Source of the DNA: Halomonas faecis | GTDB taxonomy: Bacteria > Pseudomonadota > Gammaproteobacteria > Pseudomonadales > Halomonadaceae | Length of the DNA: 64,000 bases | Direction: 5' to 3' | Assembly (NCBI RefSeq): GCF_010993975.1 | Contig: NZ_JAACZO010000022.1 | Location: forward strand, 186,001-250,000 | Shown: one piece after another, positions 44,907 to 53,734 of the stretch | Layout: the number at the start of each line of letters is the position of its first letter | Numbering within the stretch: the stretch's first letter is position 1 | Position numbers and translations under genes: made by a program | The notes under the pieces: generated by a model | Database searches by the model: none | What the model saw: the letters and a program-made list of their open reading frames with translations, nothing else | Told to the model about the DNA's origin: nothing

Positions 44907-47381
44907 ATGAACCTGTTCCAGACTCTAATTAACCGGCGCCGCTTCCTGCAGTCATCCGCGGCCGTGGGCGCCTCAGCCGGCGCCGTGACGGCCGGCATCT
45001 CCGGCCTGACCGGCCTGGCCCCCACCAAGGAGGCGCGCGCTCAGTCGCCGCGTGGCGACACCGTGGTAACCAAGAACGTCTGCGCCCAGTGCCCGGCGCG
45101 TTGCGGTATCGATGTCTACACCACTGACGGTCGCGTGCACGCCATCTACGGCACCAGCGACAACCCCATCGCCAACGGCAAGTTGTGCCCCAAGGGCCAC
45201 CTGGGCACCTACTTCCTCTACGACCCGGACCGCTTCAAGGGGCCGATGAAGCGCACCAACCCCAACAAGGGGCGCGACGAGGATCCCGGCTTCGTGCCGA
45301 TCTCCTGGGAGGAGGCGCTGGACACCGTGGCCGAGCGCCTCAACGACCTGCGCCGTCGAGAGGAGTCGCATCGCTTCGCGATGTTCTACGGGCGCGGCTG
45401 GGGGGCGTCGGATGCCGGTATCCAGTACCCCTTCGGCGAGCTCTACGGCACCCCCAACGCGGCCATCGGCCACTCCTCGATGTGTGCCGACGGTTCCAAG
45501 AAGGCCAAGCACGTCACCGACGGCAACAACTCCTACAGTTCCTACGATTACGCCAATACCAACTACCTGCTGATCATGGGGGCGAGCTTTCTCGAAGCCT
45601 TCCGACCCTATAACTATGTGATGCAGCAGTGGGGGCACATGCGCACCAAGAGCCCCAAGACCCGTGTCACCACCGTCGATGTGCGCATGAGCCCCACCAT
45701 GGCCGCCTCGGATCGCGCACTCTACATCAAGCCCGGCACCGACGGCGCCTTCGCCCTCGCCGTGGCTCACGTGATCCTCACCGAAGGACTCTGGGACCGT
45801 GAATTCGTCGGCGACTTCGAACACGACGGGCAGCGTTTCGTGGCTGGCCGACGTATCGGTGCCAGCGCCTTCGACGAGAAATGGGTGCATGGACTGACCG
45901 ACTGGTGGAACGAGGAGCTCAAGGATCGCACCCCGGAGTGGGCAGAAGACGTCACCGGCATCAAGGCCGCCGACATTCGCCGCACCGCCATGGAATTCGG
46001 CAGCACGCGGCCGGCCATTGCGCTGTTCGAGCGCGGCGCTACCGGCCACTCCAATGGTACCTACAATGGCATGGCGATTCACAGCCTCAACGCTCTGGTC
46101 GGGTCGCTGTTCGCCGAAGGGGGACTCGGCTATCAGGTCGGCCCCTCCTACGGCGAGCTGCCCGTCAAGGTGGAGGACTACGCTCGCAATGGCGCCTGGA
46201 AGGACCAGCCGCGCCTCGACATGAAGGGCACCGACAAGTGGCCGATGGCGGGCAACATGATGCAGGAGTGTGCTCAGAACCATCTCGACGCCGATCCCTA
46301 CACCCTGGATACGGCGATGTTCTACTACACCAACCCCATCTGGACGGCGCCCAACCCCCAGGTCTGGGAGGAGGCTCTCAAGGACGTCTTCGTCATCGAC
46401 ACCTCGCCCTTCCCCGGCGAGACGGCCATGTACGCCGACATCGTGCTGCCCGACTGCACCTACCTGGAGCGCACCCAGGACGTGCCCACCTACCCCTTCG
46501 AAGGCTGGCCCATGGCCGAGCTGCGCGTCCCCGCCGTCGAGCCGATCTACGACACCAAGATGTACGGCGACGTGATCATCGAGCTGGGCAAACGCATCGA
46601 AGGCCCCATGGGGGACTACTACCGTGAACTCGGCAACCTGGAGAACTATATCCGCCATTTGGCGGCGGGCTTCGCCGATGACCCGGGCGACAACGGTGTC
46701 GACGGCTTCGATAGCTGGAAGGAGAAGGGCGTCTGGTACAAGAAGCCCTACCGCTGGCGCCTGATCCGCGGCGAGTTCTATGAATGGGACGGCGAGCGCT
46801 ACGGGCGTCAGATGAGCGAGGAGGAGGTCAAGGAGCACCTGTTCAAGACGCCTTCCGGCAAGTTCGAGGTCAACTCGGGCTACCTGCAGGAACACGCCGA
46901 GTACATCGAGCGCGAGCTGGGCATCCCCCGCGATCGCGTCGGCCTGGTGCAGTGGGTCGAGCCGGTGCACACCGGCGGCGACGGCGACTTGCACCTGGTC
47001 ACCCCCAAGACGCCGATGCATGCCGAGGGTCGCGGCGCCAACCTGCCGCACAACATCGCCATTCACCAGCCCATCGTAGGCGGCAGCGGCACCGTCTACC
47101 TGGAAGTCCATCCGCAGACGGCTCGCGAACGCGGCATTGGCAACGGCGACCGCGTTCGCATCGTGTCCGATATCGGCAGCATCGAGGCGGAGTGCCGCTT
47201 CGTCGCCGCCCACCGTCCCGACACCCTGGTGTTGCCCTTCGAGTTCGGCCACTGGGCCCAGGGGCGCTGGGCCAAGGGCCGCGGTCCGGGTAACTCTAGC
47301 GAGGTCACTGCCAACCGCTCAGACCCCATCTCGGGGCTGGCGAGCTACTACACCGGCAAGGTCAGGCTCGAGCGCGCCTGA
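44907..47381 (+). CDS. arxA: Molybdopterin arsenite oxidase catalytic subunit, ArxA type
   Basis: 824-residue DMSO-reductase-family enzyme. It begins with a twin-arginine signal (NRRRFLQSSA, then a hydrophobic stretch to about residue 46). One [4Fe-4S] site is C59, C62, C66 and C94. The Mo ligand is C193 in IGHSSMCADG. Aligned by eye with ArrA numbering, H189, K198 and Y210 of the oxyanion site are kept, whereas the ArrA Arg-Tyr pair at 165-166 is Trp-Gly in GRGWG, which I recall as an ArxA signature. It therefore probably oxidises arsenite to arsenate in the periplasm, though ArxA enzymes can run in reverse. GGGAGA precedes the ATG. Followed by arxB, arxC and arxD. Confidence 0.85.
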   Translation: MNLFQTLINRRRFLQSSAAVGASAGAVTAGISGLTGLAPTKEARAQSPRGDTVVTKNVCAQCPARCGIDVYTTDGRVHAIYGTSDNPIANGKLCPKGHLGTYFLYDPDRFKGPMKRTNPNKGRDEDPGFVPISWEEALDTVAERLNDLRRREESHRFAMFYGRGWGASDAGIQYPFGELYGTPNAAIGHSSMCADGSKKAKHVTDGNNSYSSYDYANTNYLLIMGASFLEAFRPYNYVMQQWGHMRTKSPKTRVTTVDVRMSPTMAASDRALYIKPGTDGAFALAVAHVILTEGLWDREFVGDFEHDGQRFVAGRRIGASAFDEKWVHGLTDWWNEELKDRTPEWAEDVTGIKAADIRRTAMEFGSTRPAIALFERGATGHSNGTYNGMAIHSLNALVGSLFAEGGLGYQVGPSYGELPVKVEDYARNGAWKDQPRLDMKGTDKWPMAGNMMQECAQNHLDADPYTLDTAMFYYTNPIWTAPNPQVWEEALKDVFVIDTSPFPGETAMYADIVLPDCTYLERTQDVPTYPFEGWPMAELRVPAVEPIYDTKMYGDVIIELGKRIEGPMGDYYRELGNLENYIRHLAAGFADDPGDNGVDGFDSWKEKGVWYKKPYRWRLIRGEFYEWDGERYGRQMSEEEVKEHLFKTPSGKFEVNSGYLQEHAEYIERELGIPRDRVGLVQWVEPVHTGGDGDLHLVTPKTPMHAEGRGANLPHNIAIHQPIVGGSGTVYLEVHPQTARERGIGNGDRVRIVSDIGSIEAECRFVAAHRPDTLVLPFEFGHWAQGRWAKGRGPGNSSEVTANRSDPISGLASYYTGKVRLERA

Positions 47382-47421
47382 ACGGAACCCTGACTGAACG
47401 ACAAGGCTGAGGACAACGACT

Positions 47422-48183
47422 ATGGCAAAGTGGGGAATGGTCATCGACCTGGATAAGTGCACCGGCTGCCAGGCCTGCACGACCGCCTGCTCGATGGAGA
47501 ACAACACCCTGCCCGGGGAGAGCTGGCAGGACGTGCTCTACTATGTGGAGGGTGAGAACCCCAGCGGCCAGATGAAGTGGCTGCCGCGTCCCTGCATGCA
47601 GTGCGAGAACCCCTCCTGCGTGCACGTCTGCCCGACCCGGGCCACCTACAAGGACGAGGACGCCGGCGGCATCGTCTTCGTCGACTGGAACCGCTGCATC
47701 GGCTGCAAGTACTGCATGATCGCCTGCCCCTACGGCGTGCGCTTCTACGCCGACGAGAAACCGCTGGTCGAGCCTGATATCCGCGAGGCCTTCCCGGGCG
47801 AGAACGGCCAGCTGTGGAGCCCGCCCTACCAGAACCCCGAGGAGGACTATCGCCGCGGCATCGGCATCCAGCCGGCGGGCGTGGTCTCCAAGTGCACCTT
47901 CTGCTACCACAAGGTGCGCCATGCGCCGGAAGGCATCGCCGACCTCGACGAGGAGGATCCCGATCTCAAGGAGTACGTCCCCGCCTGCGTGCGCACCTGT
48001 GCACCCAAGGCACGCTACTTCGGCGACTTGGACAACCCCGAGAGCCGGGTCAACCAGTTGATCGGCGACAAGCACGGAGTACGCCTCAAGGACCACACCG
48101 GCAACAAGCCGCAGGTCTACTATCTCGGCGCCGGCGCCGGCGTACCGGCCTTCACGCCCGCTGACAGGGAGACTGACGCATGA
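47422..48183 (+). CDS. arxB: Four-cluster ferredoxin subunit ArxB
   Basis: 253-residue iron-sulfur subunit of the DmsB/PsrB type. Four Cys groups are visible: DKCTGCQACTTACS, RPCMQCENPSCVHVCP, NRCIGCKYCMIACPYG, and KCTFCYHK with CVRTCAPKA, enough for four [4Fe-4S] clusters. No signal peptide, so it should travel through Tat with ArxA. It carries electrons between ArxA and the membrane anchor ArxC. Its stop overlaps the arxC ATG as ATGA. Confidence 0.92.
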   Translation: MAKWGMVIDLDKCTGCQACTTACSMENNTLPGESWQDVLYYVEGENPSGQMKWLPRPCMQCENPSCVHVCPTRATYKDEDAGGIVFVDWNRCIGCKYCMIACPYGVRFYADEKPLVEPDIREAFPGENGQLWSPPYQNPEEDYRRGIGIQPAGVVSKCTFCYHKVRHAPEGIADLDEEDPDLKEYVPACVRTCAPKARYFGDLDNPESRVNQLIGDKHGVRLKDHTGNKPQVYYLGAGAGVPAFTPADRETDA

Positions 48184-49388
48184 TCACTTCAAACTCTCGT
48201 CCCAACGCCCTGCAGGGCACGCTCGGCTGGCTGCTGCTGGTCGTGGCCGCCGCGGTCTTGGTAGCCAGCCTCGGCTACGCCTTCTCGCAGCTGGCCGCCG
48301 AAGGCCACGCCTCCTTCAATACCAGCTCGCGACTGCCCTGGGGTCAACCCATCGCCACCTACCTTTACTTCGCTCTGGCCTCCTCGGGGCTGGGTCTGGT
48401 CGCCTCGCTGCCGCTGGTGTTCGGTTTCAAGCAGTACTACCCCATCGCCAAGCGCTGCATCTTCCTCGCCTTCATCGTGCTGATCTCGGGGATGACGGTA
48501 CTCGCCATGGAGCTCGGCCACGTCTTCCGCATGCTGTGGGCCATTCCCACCGGCCTGCAGACCCAGTCGGCAATGTTCTGGATGGGCGTCTTCTATGCCC
48601 TGGACCTGCTCTTCCTGCTGTGGAAGTTCAGCAAGCTGCAGGGTGGCGAGTGGGACAGCAAGACCAGCAAGCAACTGGGCATCGCCTCCTTCATCGGCGT
48701 GCTGCTGGCCAGCGGCAACCTGGCGCTGATCTTCGGCATGATGAGCATGCGCCCTTTCTGGTTCGATGCGCTGATGCCGATCTACTTCTACTTCACCGGC
48801 GTGACCAGCGGGGTGGCCGCCCTGGTGTTCTTCGTCTACCTGGCCCACGGCTTCCGGCGTGACGCCATGCCCTCTGCCCTGCAGTCGCTGCTCACGGGCG
48901 CGCTGCCCAAGCTCTTCGCGGCGCTCATCGGTGGCACCCTGCTGTTCATCGCGGTGCGCGCCATCACCGGGTTGTACAGCAACAACCCGGAAGTGAATCT
49001 GGTGTGGACGGACTACCTGTTCGCCTCGCCACTCTACATTGCCGCCCTGCTGCTCGGGCTGCTGCTGCCGTTCGCTCTACTGCTCAGCAGCTCGATACGC
49101 AACCGGGTCGACATTCAGGTACTGACCGCCTGCCTGGTGTTCCTGGGGCTCTTCGCCGAGCGCTTTTATTTCGTGGTCGGCGGCCAGGTAGTCCCGCTGT
49201 TCAAAGGCACTTGGGCTCCCGACCTGATCGAGTATGCGCCCTCGACCACCGAATGGGCGTTGACGCTCAGCGGCGTCTCGCTGTGCTTCGTGCTCTACCT
49301 ACTGGGGGAGAAGCTCCTGAATCTCGGCGACATGCCTCGGCAAGAACCAGATCAGCGACAGACCGAGCAGCCGGCAGTGGCCACCTGA
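48180..49388 (+). CDS. arxC: NrfD/PsrC-type membrane anchor ArxC
   Basis: 402-residue integral membrane protein of the NrfD/PsrC family with about ten helices, including LGWLLLVVAAAVLVASLGYAF-like first helix, GMTVLAMELGHVFRML and a last helix near residue 365. It exchanges electrons between ArxB and the quinone pool, coupling arsenite oxidation to respiration (oxygen or nitrate as final acceptor, not visible here). The 4-nt overlap with arxB shows coupled translation. Confidence 0.92.
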   Translation: MITSNSRPNALQGTLGWLLLVVAAAVLVASLGYAFSQLAAEGHASFNTSSRLPWGQPIATYLYFALASSGLGLVASLPLVFGFKQYYPIAKRCIFLAFIVLISGMTVLAMELGHVFRMLWAIPTGLQTQSAMFWMGVFYALDLLFLLWKFSKLQGGEWDSKTSKQLGIASFIGVLLASGNLALIFGMMSMRPFWFDALMPIYFYFTGVTSGVAALVFFVYLAHGFRRDAMPSALQSLLTGALPKLFAALIGGTLLFIAVRAITGLYSNNPEVNLVWTDYLFASPLYIAALLLGLLLPFALLLSSSIRNRVDIQVLTACLVFLGLFAERFYFVVGGQVVPLFKGTWAPDLIEYAPSTTEWALTLSGVSLCFVLYLLGEKLLNLGDMPRQEPDQRQTEQPAVAT

Positions 49389-49417
49389 GGCAAAGCGCCT
49401 TGGCAAATATCCTTCAC

Positions 49418-49437
49418 GGCCTGTCGAAAGGCAGGCC
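49418..49437 (+). promoter_or_regulatory. Small hairpin between arxC and arxD
   Basis: GGCCTG-TCGAAAGG-CAGGCC, a 6-bp stem in the 67-nt gap. No T-run. It could lower expression of the chaperone part relative to the enzyme subunits. Confidence 0.4.
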
Positions 49438-49455
49438 CTGTTCAATGGAGCGGCC

Positions 49456-50448
49456 ATGACTTCCGATCGCACGCCCCTGGCCTCGGCCGAGCTCTACCTC
49501 TGCCTGTCGAGGGCCTTTCTCACGCCGGTGAGACACGTTACGCGGGAGGAACTCCGCGACGCCCTGTTGCCCGACCTGCGCGAGCTGGCCGGGCAACTGC
49601 CGGCCATCAGCGACGACTGGCTGGCCCGCTTCACGGCCACGCTCGACGCCGTCGATTCCTCCCAGCAGCTACTGCTGGGCTACAGCAAGCTCTTCCTGAC
49701 ACCGCCTGCCCCGGCGCCCCTGAACCTGGGCGCCCACCTGGACGGGGCCATCCAGGGCCGGAGCGCCCTGCGGATCGAAGCGCTCTATCGGCGCCACGGG
49801 CTGGAACGGGCAACCGACTTCCACGACCTGCCCGACCACCTGGCCCTGAACCTGCAATGGCTGGCCTGGATGCTCAGCCGGTGGCTCGAGGCACACCCCA
49901 ACGGCTCGCCTGCGCCCGACAGCGACACGGCCCCCGAGAGCCGCGACATCGTCCACGACCTGCACGCCATGCTCCAAGAGATCACCCACCCAGGCGTCGC
50001 CCGGCTTCGGCAGGCGATCGCCGTAGCCGTGGACGCCAGCCGCCCGGAGCAACAGCTCTGGCAGTGGCTGGTCGAGCTGACGCAGCACCAGTTGGCCCAT
50101 GACATGGCCTGGCTGTCACCGCTCGCCGTGGCGCAGGCGATGCCGGCCTCTTCACAGGCCCGAGTCGACAAGCAGCCGGTGGCCGACAATGAGCCGACAG
50201 ACGACAATGCCTATGGCCGGTGCGTCGTCTCTGCCACCGCGATGGACTGTCGAGTGTGCGGGGAACGCTTCCCCCCTGATGCCGTACTGAGCGAAATGCA
50301 TGAGCGACTGACAACGGCCGGGCTCGATGCCGCCCACCTGGCGCTGTGCTCGCAGTGCCGTGAGGTCGATACCGCCAGCCCTGCCATGACACCGCCAAGC
50401 CACGAACAGAGCCCTGCCCGCTCGGCAATGCGGGGGAAAAGCGGATGA
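49456..50448 (+). CDS. arxD: TorD-like maturation chaperone ArxD with a C-terminal zinc-ribbon-like extension
   Basis: 330-residue protein. Residues 1-210 are all-helical and TorD/DmsD-like (AELYLCLSRAFLTPV, LLLGYSKLFLTPP, DHLALNLQWLAWMLSRW). Such chaperones bind the Tat signal of the Mo enzyme and help cofactor insertion; here the client should be ArxA. The C-terminal part adds C265-x2-C268 and C298-x2-C301 (CRVCGERF, CSQCREV), a likely zinc or iron knuckle, with disordered Pro/Ser linkers. The extension makes it longer than a typical TorD protein. The stop overlaps the FKBP gene start as ATGA. Confidence 0.8.
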   Translation: MTSDRTPLASAELYLCLSRAFLTPVRHVTREELRDALLPDLRELAGQLPAISDDWLARFTATLDAVDSSQQLLLGYSKLFLTPPAPAPLNLGAHLDGAIQGRSALRIEALYRRHGLERATDFHDLPDHLALNLQWLAWMLSRWLEAHPNGSPAPDSDTAPESRDIVHDLHAMLQEITHPGVARLRQAIAVAVDASRPEQQLWQWLVELTQHQLAHDMAWLSPLAVAQAMPASSQARVDKQPVADNEPTDDNAYGRCVVSATAMDCRVCGERFPPDAVLSEMHERLTTAGLDAAHLALCSQCREVDTASPAMTPPSHEQSPARSAMRGKSG

Positions 50449-50933
50449 CGATTCATGACTTGTGCGAGGTGAGGGCCGCCTACCGCATCACCGATGCCGA
50501 CAGCGGAGAGACCCTTGCCCAGTCCACTCCGGGAACGCCGCTACGCTACGTCCAGGGTACCGGCCAACTGCTACCGGCGCTGGAAGCCGCCCTGCTCGGT
50601 CACGAAGCCGGTGATACCCTAAGCATGACATTGCCGCCCGAACAGACCTATGGCCCCCATCGTCCGGAGCTGGTGTTCGAAGCGGTGCGCGAGAACCTGC
50701 CCCCGGACCGGGAGATCCGCATCGGCATGACGCTGACGCCGGGCGGGCAGCGTGGCAAGTTCTCGCTGAAAGTGGTGGGACTGACCGAGCGCGGCGCCAT
50801 GCTCGACGGCAACCATCCACTGGCCGGCAAGACGGTCACCTGGGAACTCGAGGTGCTCGACATCAGGCCGGGACACCCGCCCGTGCAGAGCGAATTCGAC
50901 TATCAGCCGATCCGCTGGGTGGTCGAGGACTGA
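50445..50933 (+). CDS. FKBP-type peptidyl-prolyl isomerase, SlyD-like, in the arx operon
   Basis: 162-residue FKBP/SlyD-type isomerase: FKBP halves around residues 1-70 and 130-148 with an inserted chaperone flap, and the SlyD-typical AMLDGNHPLAGKTVTWELEVLDI. The His/Cys-rich metal tail of E. coli SlyD is missing. No signal peptide, so cytoplasmic. Its ATG overlaps the arxD stop by 4 nt, so it is made together with the chaperone. SlyD-type proteins assist folding of metal- and Tat-dependent enzymes, so it may help ArxA or ArxB maturation (inference). Confidence 0.9.
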   Translation: MTIHDLCEVRAAYRITDADSGETLAQSTPGTPLRYVQGTGQLLPALEAALLGHEAGDTLSMTLPPEQTYGPHRPELVFEAVRENLPPDREIRIGMTLTPGGQRGKFSLKVVGLTERGAMLDGNHPLAGKTVTWELEVLDIRPGHPPVQSEFDYQPIRWVVED

Positions 50934-50955
50934 GTCGTGGAGAAAGAGTCGCGAG

Positions 50956-50976
50956 CAGGAGAACCCATGGTTCCTG
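50956..50976. terminator. Imperfect hairpin between convergent arx and arsR genes
   Basis: CAGGAgAACC-CAT-GGTTCCTG with one bulge, in the 54-bp gap between the FKBP gene and arsR. No T-run; weak candidate for a bidirectional terminator. Confidence 0.35.
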
Positions 50977-50987
50977 AATGCAGGGCC

Positions 50988-51380
50988 TCAGCACATTTCG
51001 AGCTGCCGTTCGGGTCGGTTCCCCATCGCTGCCAGGCGCGCCTGCAGAGCGGCAAGCCGCGACGCCTCTGCCGCAGTCGCGGCATCCAGGATGGCGGTCA
51101 CCCAGTCGGGAAGCGTGGAGGCGAGTCCATAGTAGACCCACTGGCCCTCGCGGCGATCGTTGAGCAGTCCACAGTTGCGTAGCTGGGCGAGGTGGCGCGA
51201 TACCTTGGGCTGCGACTCTTCCAAGGTATGGGTCATCTCGCACACGCAGAGCTCGCCCTCGTGACGAATCATCAGCATCAGCAGCAGACGTGTCTCGTCA
51301 CCCAGGCACTTGAAGACCCGGATGGCATCCAATGGCATCAAGGCACTATCCATCCCAATCAACGCGAAGATGACTCGCAT
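50988..51380 (-). CDS. arsR: ArsR family arsenic-responsive repressor
   Basis: 130-residue ArsR/SmtB regulator. Winged helix at about residues 20-95 with the As(III) motif GELCVCEMTHTLEE (Cys-Val-Cys) and QPKVSRHLAQLRNCGLL. Arsenite binding to these thiols releases DNA. AGGG lies before the ATG at 51380; in-frame Met codons at 51353 and 51338 give a more classical N-terminus but lack sites. Last gene of gapdh-arsJ-arsR. The likely operator is the palindrome at 53739, with a second copy before acr3. Confidence 0.92.
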   Translation of the reverse strand: MRVIFALIGMDSALMPLDAIRVFKCLGDETRLLLMLMIRHEGELCVCEMTHTLEESQPKVSRHLAQLRNCGLLNDRREGQWVYYGLASTLPDWVTAILDAATAAEASRLAALQARLAAMGNRPERQLEMC

Positions 51381-51427
51381 TCTACCCTAATGGTCTCGCC
51401 GGCACATCACGCGCCGTATCGCCCCCT

Positions 51428-52645
51428 TCATGGGCTCTGCCGAGGCAGTGCAAAGGCCATCGCCGCGCTGGCCGCCACCAGCGCCGCCGACACCCATAGG
51501 CAGGCACTGAGCCCGTAGACCTGATAGATCCAGCCCGAGAGTACCGTGCCGGCGAGGCGCCCCATGGCGTTGGCCATGTAGTAGAAACCCACGTCCATGG
51601 AGACGCCGTCGGCTCGGGCGTAGTGCACGATCAGATAGCTGTGCCAGCTGGAATTGATGGCGAACAGCACGCCGAAGGCCAGCAGCCCCGCCACCAACCA
51701 GCCGACTTCCGCCAGCGGCAACAGTGCCAGCAGCGCCGGTAGGCCGGCCAGGGCCAGCGCCCAGAATACGGTAATGCCGCGTGCACCGCCCTGGATCAGT
51801 CCGGTCAGCCGCGGCGCCTGGGTCTGTACGCCGCCGTAGCCGATCACCCAGACCGCGAGCAGACCGCCCACCGTCCAGTGGCTCCAGCCGTGCTGGTCGT
51901 AGAGGAACACCGGCAAGGCCACCACGAACCACACGTCGCGCGCTGCGAACAAGCACAGCCGCGCGGCGGAAAGCACATTGATGGCTCGCGACTTGGAGAA
52001 CGCCTCCGAGAACTTCGGCTTGCGCTTCTGGCGCCCCAGATCGGCCTTGAGCCTCGCCAACGAGAGCGCCAGCACGCCGGCAAGCATGACGGCCATGACG
52101 ATCACCGCGCCACGGAAGCCAATCAGCGTGAGCAGCAGCCCACCGAGGAAGAAGCCGGCCCCCTTCAGCGCATTCTTGGAGCCGGTGAGGATCGCCACCC
52201 AGCGGTAGAGCGCGCTCTGTGCCGTAGCGCTCTCCTTGGGCACCAGCACCTTGACCGCGCTCTTGGCGCTCATCTTGTTGAGGTCCTTAGCGATGCCGGA
52301 GAGCGCCTGAGCCGCCATCACCCAAGGCACGGTCAACGCCACCGCCGGCACCATGAGCATGGCCAGGGCGACGATCTGCAGCCCAAGCCCCACGTTCATG
52401 GTGCGGTTGAGCCCCAGGCGCGCGCCCAGCCAGCCCCCCACCAAGTTGGTGACCACGCCGAATGCCTCGTAGAAGAGGAACAGCATGGCCACTTCCAGGG
52501 GGCTGTAACCCAACTGGTGAAAGTGCAGCACCACCAGCATGCGCAGGGCGCCGTCGGTCAGCGTGAAGGCCCAGTAGTTGCCGGTGATCAGCAGGTACTG
52601 GCGCACCTCGAAGGGAAGCCGTCTAATCCTCTCCGCAAGCGACAT
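51428..52645 (-). CDS. arsJ: Organoarsenical efflux MFS transporter ArsJ
   Basis: 405-residue MFS permease of the ArsJ type: helices from YLLITGNYWAFTLTDGALRML onward, with KDLNKMSAKSAVKVLVPK and SRAINVLSAARLCLFAARDVWF typical of the family. Together with the adjacent GAPDH it gives arsenate resistance: GAPDH makes 1-arseno-3-phosphoglycerate, ArsJ exports it, and it breaks down to arsenate outside. Starts 4 nt after the gapdh stop (ATG at 52645), without its own good site, so coupled translation is likely. Confidence 0.93.
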   Translation of the reverse strand: MSLAERIRRLPFEVRQYLLITGNYWAFTLTDGALRMLVVLHFHQLGYSPLEVAMLFLFYEAFGVVTNLVGGWLGARLGLNRTMNVGLGLQIVALAMLMVPAVALTVPWVMAAQALSGIAKDLNKMSAKSAVKVLVPKESATAQSALYRWVAILTGSKNALKGAGFFLGGLLLTLIGFRGAVIVMAVMLAGVLALSLARLKADLGRQKRKPKFSEAFSKSRAINVLSAARLCLFAARDVWFVVALPVFLYDQHGWSHWTVGGLLAVWVIGYGGVQTQAPRLTGLIQGGARGITVFWALALAGLPALLALLPLAEVGWLVAGLLAFGVLFAINSSWHSYLIVHYARADGVSMDVGFYYMANAMGRLAGTVLSGWIYQVYGLSACLWVSAALVAASAAMAFALPRQSP

Positions 52646-52649
52646 CGCT

Positions 52650-53681
52650 TCAGCCACGGCCCACCTGCGCATTCCCCACCTTCAAGGCCAGCTCGGCGGT
52701 GCGGTTGGCATAGCCCCACTCGTTGTCGTACCAGGCGTAGAGCTTGAGCTGGGTGCCATTGACCACCATGGTCGAAAGCGCATCGATGATCGAACTGCGC
52801 GGATCGGTACGGTAGTCGATGGAGACCAGCGGGCGCGCCTCATAGCCCAGGATGTCGGCCAGTTCACCCTCGGCGGCGGCCTCGAGCGCCGCATTGACTT
52901 CCTCAACGGTGACCTCGCGCTCCAGCTCGAAGACCATGTCGGTGAGCGAGGCGTTGGCCAGTGGCACGCGAATAGCATGGCCGTTGAGCTTGCCGGTGAG
53001 CTCCGGGAAGATCGCGGTGATCGCCTTGGCCGAGCCGGTGGTGGTGGGAATCAGGCTCATGCCGCAGGCCCGGGCGCGCCTTAGGTCCTTGTGGGGAGCG
53101 TCGAGGATGGTCTGCGTGTTGGTGATGTCGTGTACCGTGGTCATGGAGCCGTGGCGGATCCCGAAGGTCTCGTGGATCACCTTGACCACCGGTGCCAGGC
53201 AGTTGGTGGTGCAGCTCGCCGCGGTGACGATGCGGTGCGTCTCAGGATCGTACTTGTCGTCGTTGACCCCCACCACCACGTTGAGCACGCCCTCCTCCTT
53301 GACCGGAGCGCTGACCACCACCCGCTCGACGCCCTGGTCCAGATAGGCCTGGAGCTTGGTCTTGGTCTTCATCTTGCCGGAGCACTCGATGGCCACGTCG
53401 CAGGCCGACCAGTCACTGTCGGCCAGCTCGCGATTGGCGCTGAAGGGGATGCGCCGGCCGTCGACCACGATGGCCTCGCCCTCGGCACGGATGCCCTGCC
53501 CCGGCGCCCAGTGGCCGTGGACGGAATCGAACTCCAGCAGATGCGCGAAGGTCGCCGCATCACCGCCCGGGTCGTTGAGGCGCACCACCTCGACGTCGCC
53601 CCGCTGGATGTGAGACCACAGGCCGCGAAACGTCAGTCGCCCCATGCGACCGAAGCCGTTGATGCCGATACGCAAGGTCAT
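52650..53681 (-). CDS. ArsJ-associated glyceraldehyde-3-phosphate dehydrogenase
   Basis: 343-residue GAPDH. NAD fold INGFGRMGR, catalytic Cys in [13 protein letters not shown], His in the following [12 protein letters not shown] region, and [11 protein letters not shown] near the end. This clade sits beside arsJ and uses arsenate in place of phosphate to form 1-arseno-3-phosphoglycerate. AGGAGAG precedes the ATG. A perfect 18-bp palindrome 58 bp upstream shows arsenic control, unlike a housekeeping gap gene. Confidence 0.93.
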   Translation of the reverse strand: MTLRIGINGFGRMGRLTFRGLWSHIQRGDVEVVRLNDPGGDAATFAHLLEFDSVHGHWAPGQGIRAEGEAIVVDGRRIPFSANRELADSDWSACDVAIECSGKMKTKTKLQAYLDQGVERVVVSAPVKEEGVLNVVVGVNDDKYDPETHRIVTAASCTTNCLAPVVKVIHETFGIRHGSMTTVHDITNTQTILDAPHKDLRRARACGMSLIPTTTGSAKAITAIFPELTGKLNGHAIRVPLANASLTDMVFELEREVTVEEVNAALEAAAEGELADILGYEARPLVSIDYRTDPRSSIIDALSTMVVNGTQLKLYAWYDNEWGYANRTAELALKVGNAQVGRG

Positions 53682-53734
53682 GAATGCTCTCCTGAAAAGT
53701 GCGGCGCTGTGCCGAGCATGAAGTCGTCGACGTC

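Noticed and set aside
44973-47252. A 759-codon open frame antisense to arxA
   Set aside because: It mirrors the codon pattern of arxA, which has full domain and motif support; long antisense frames are common in GC-rich DNA.
44907-47381. Identification as ArrA, PsrA/PhsA or TtrA
   Set aside because: GRGWG in place of the ArrA Arg-Tyr pair, the operon order with a leading ferredoxin and NrfD anchor, and the arsenic neighbourhood favour ArxA; a tree is still the decisive test.
52650-53681. Housekeeping glycolytic gapA
   Set aside because: It overlaps closely with arsJ, shares its operon with arsR and has an ArsR-type operator.
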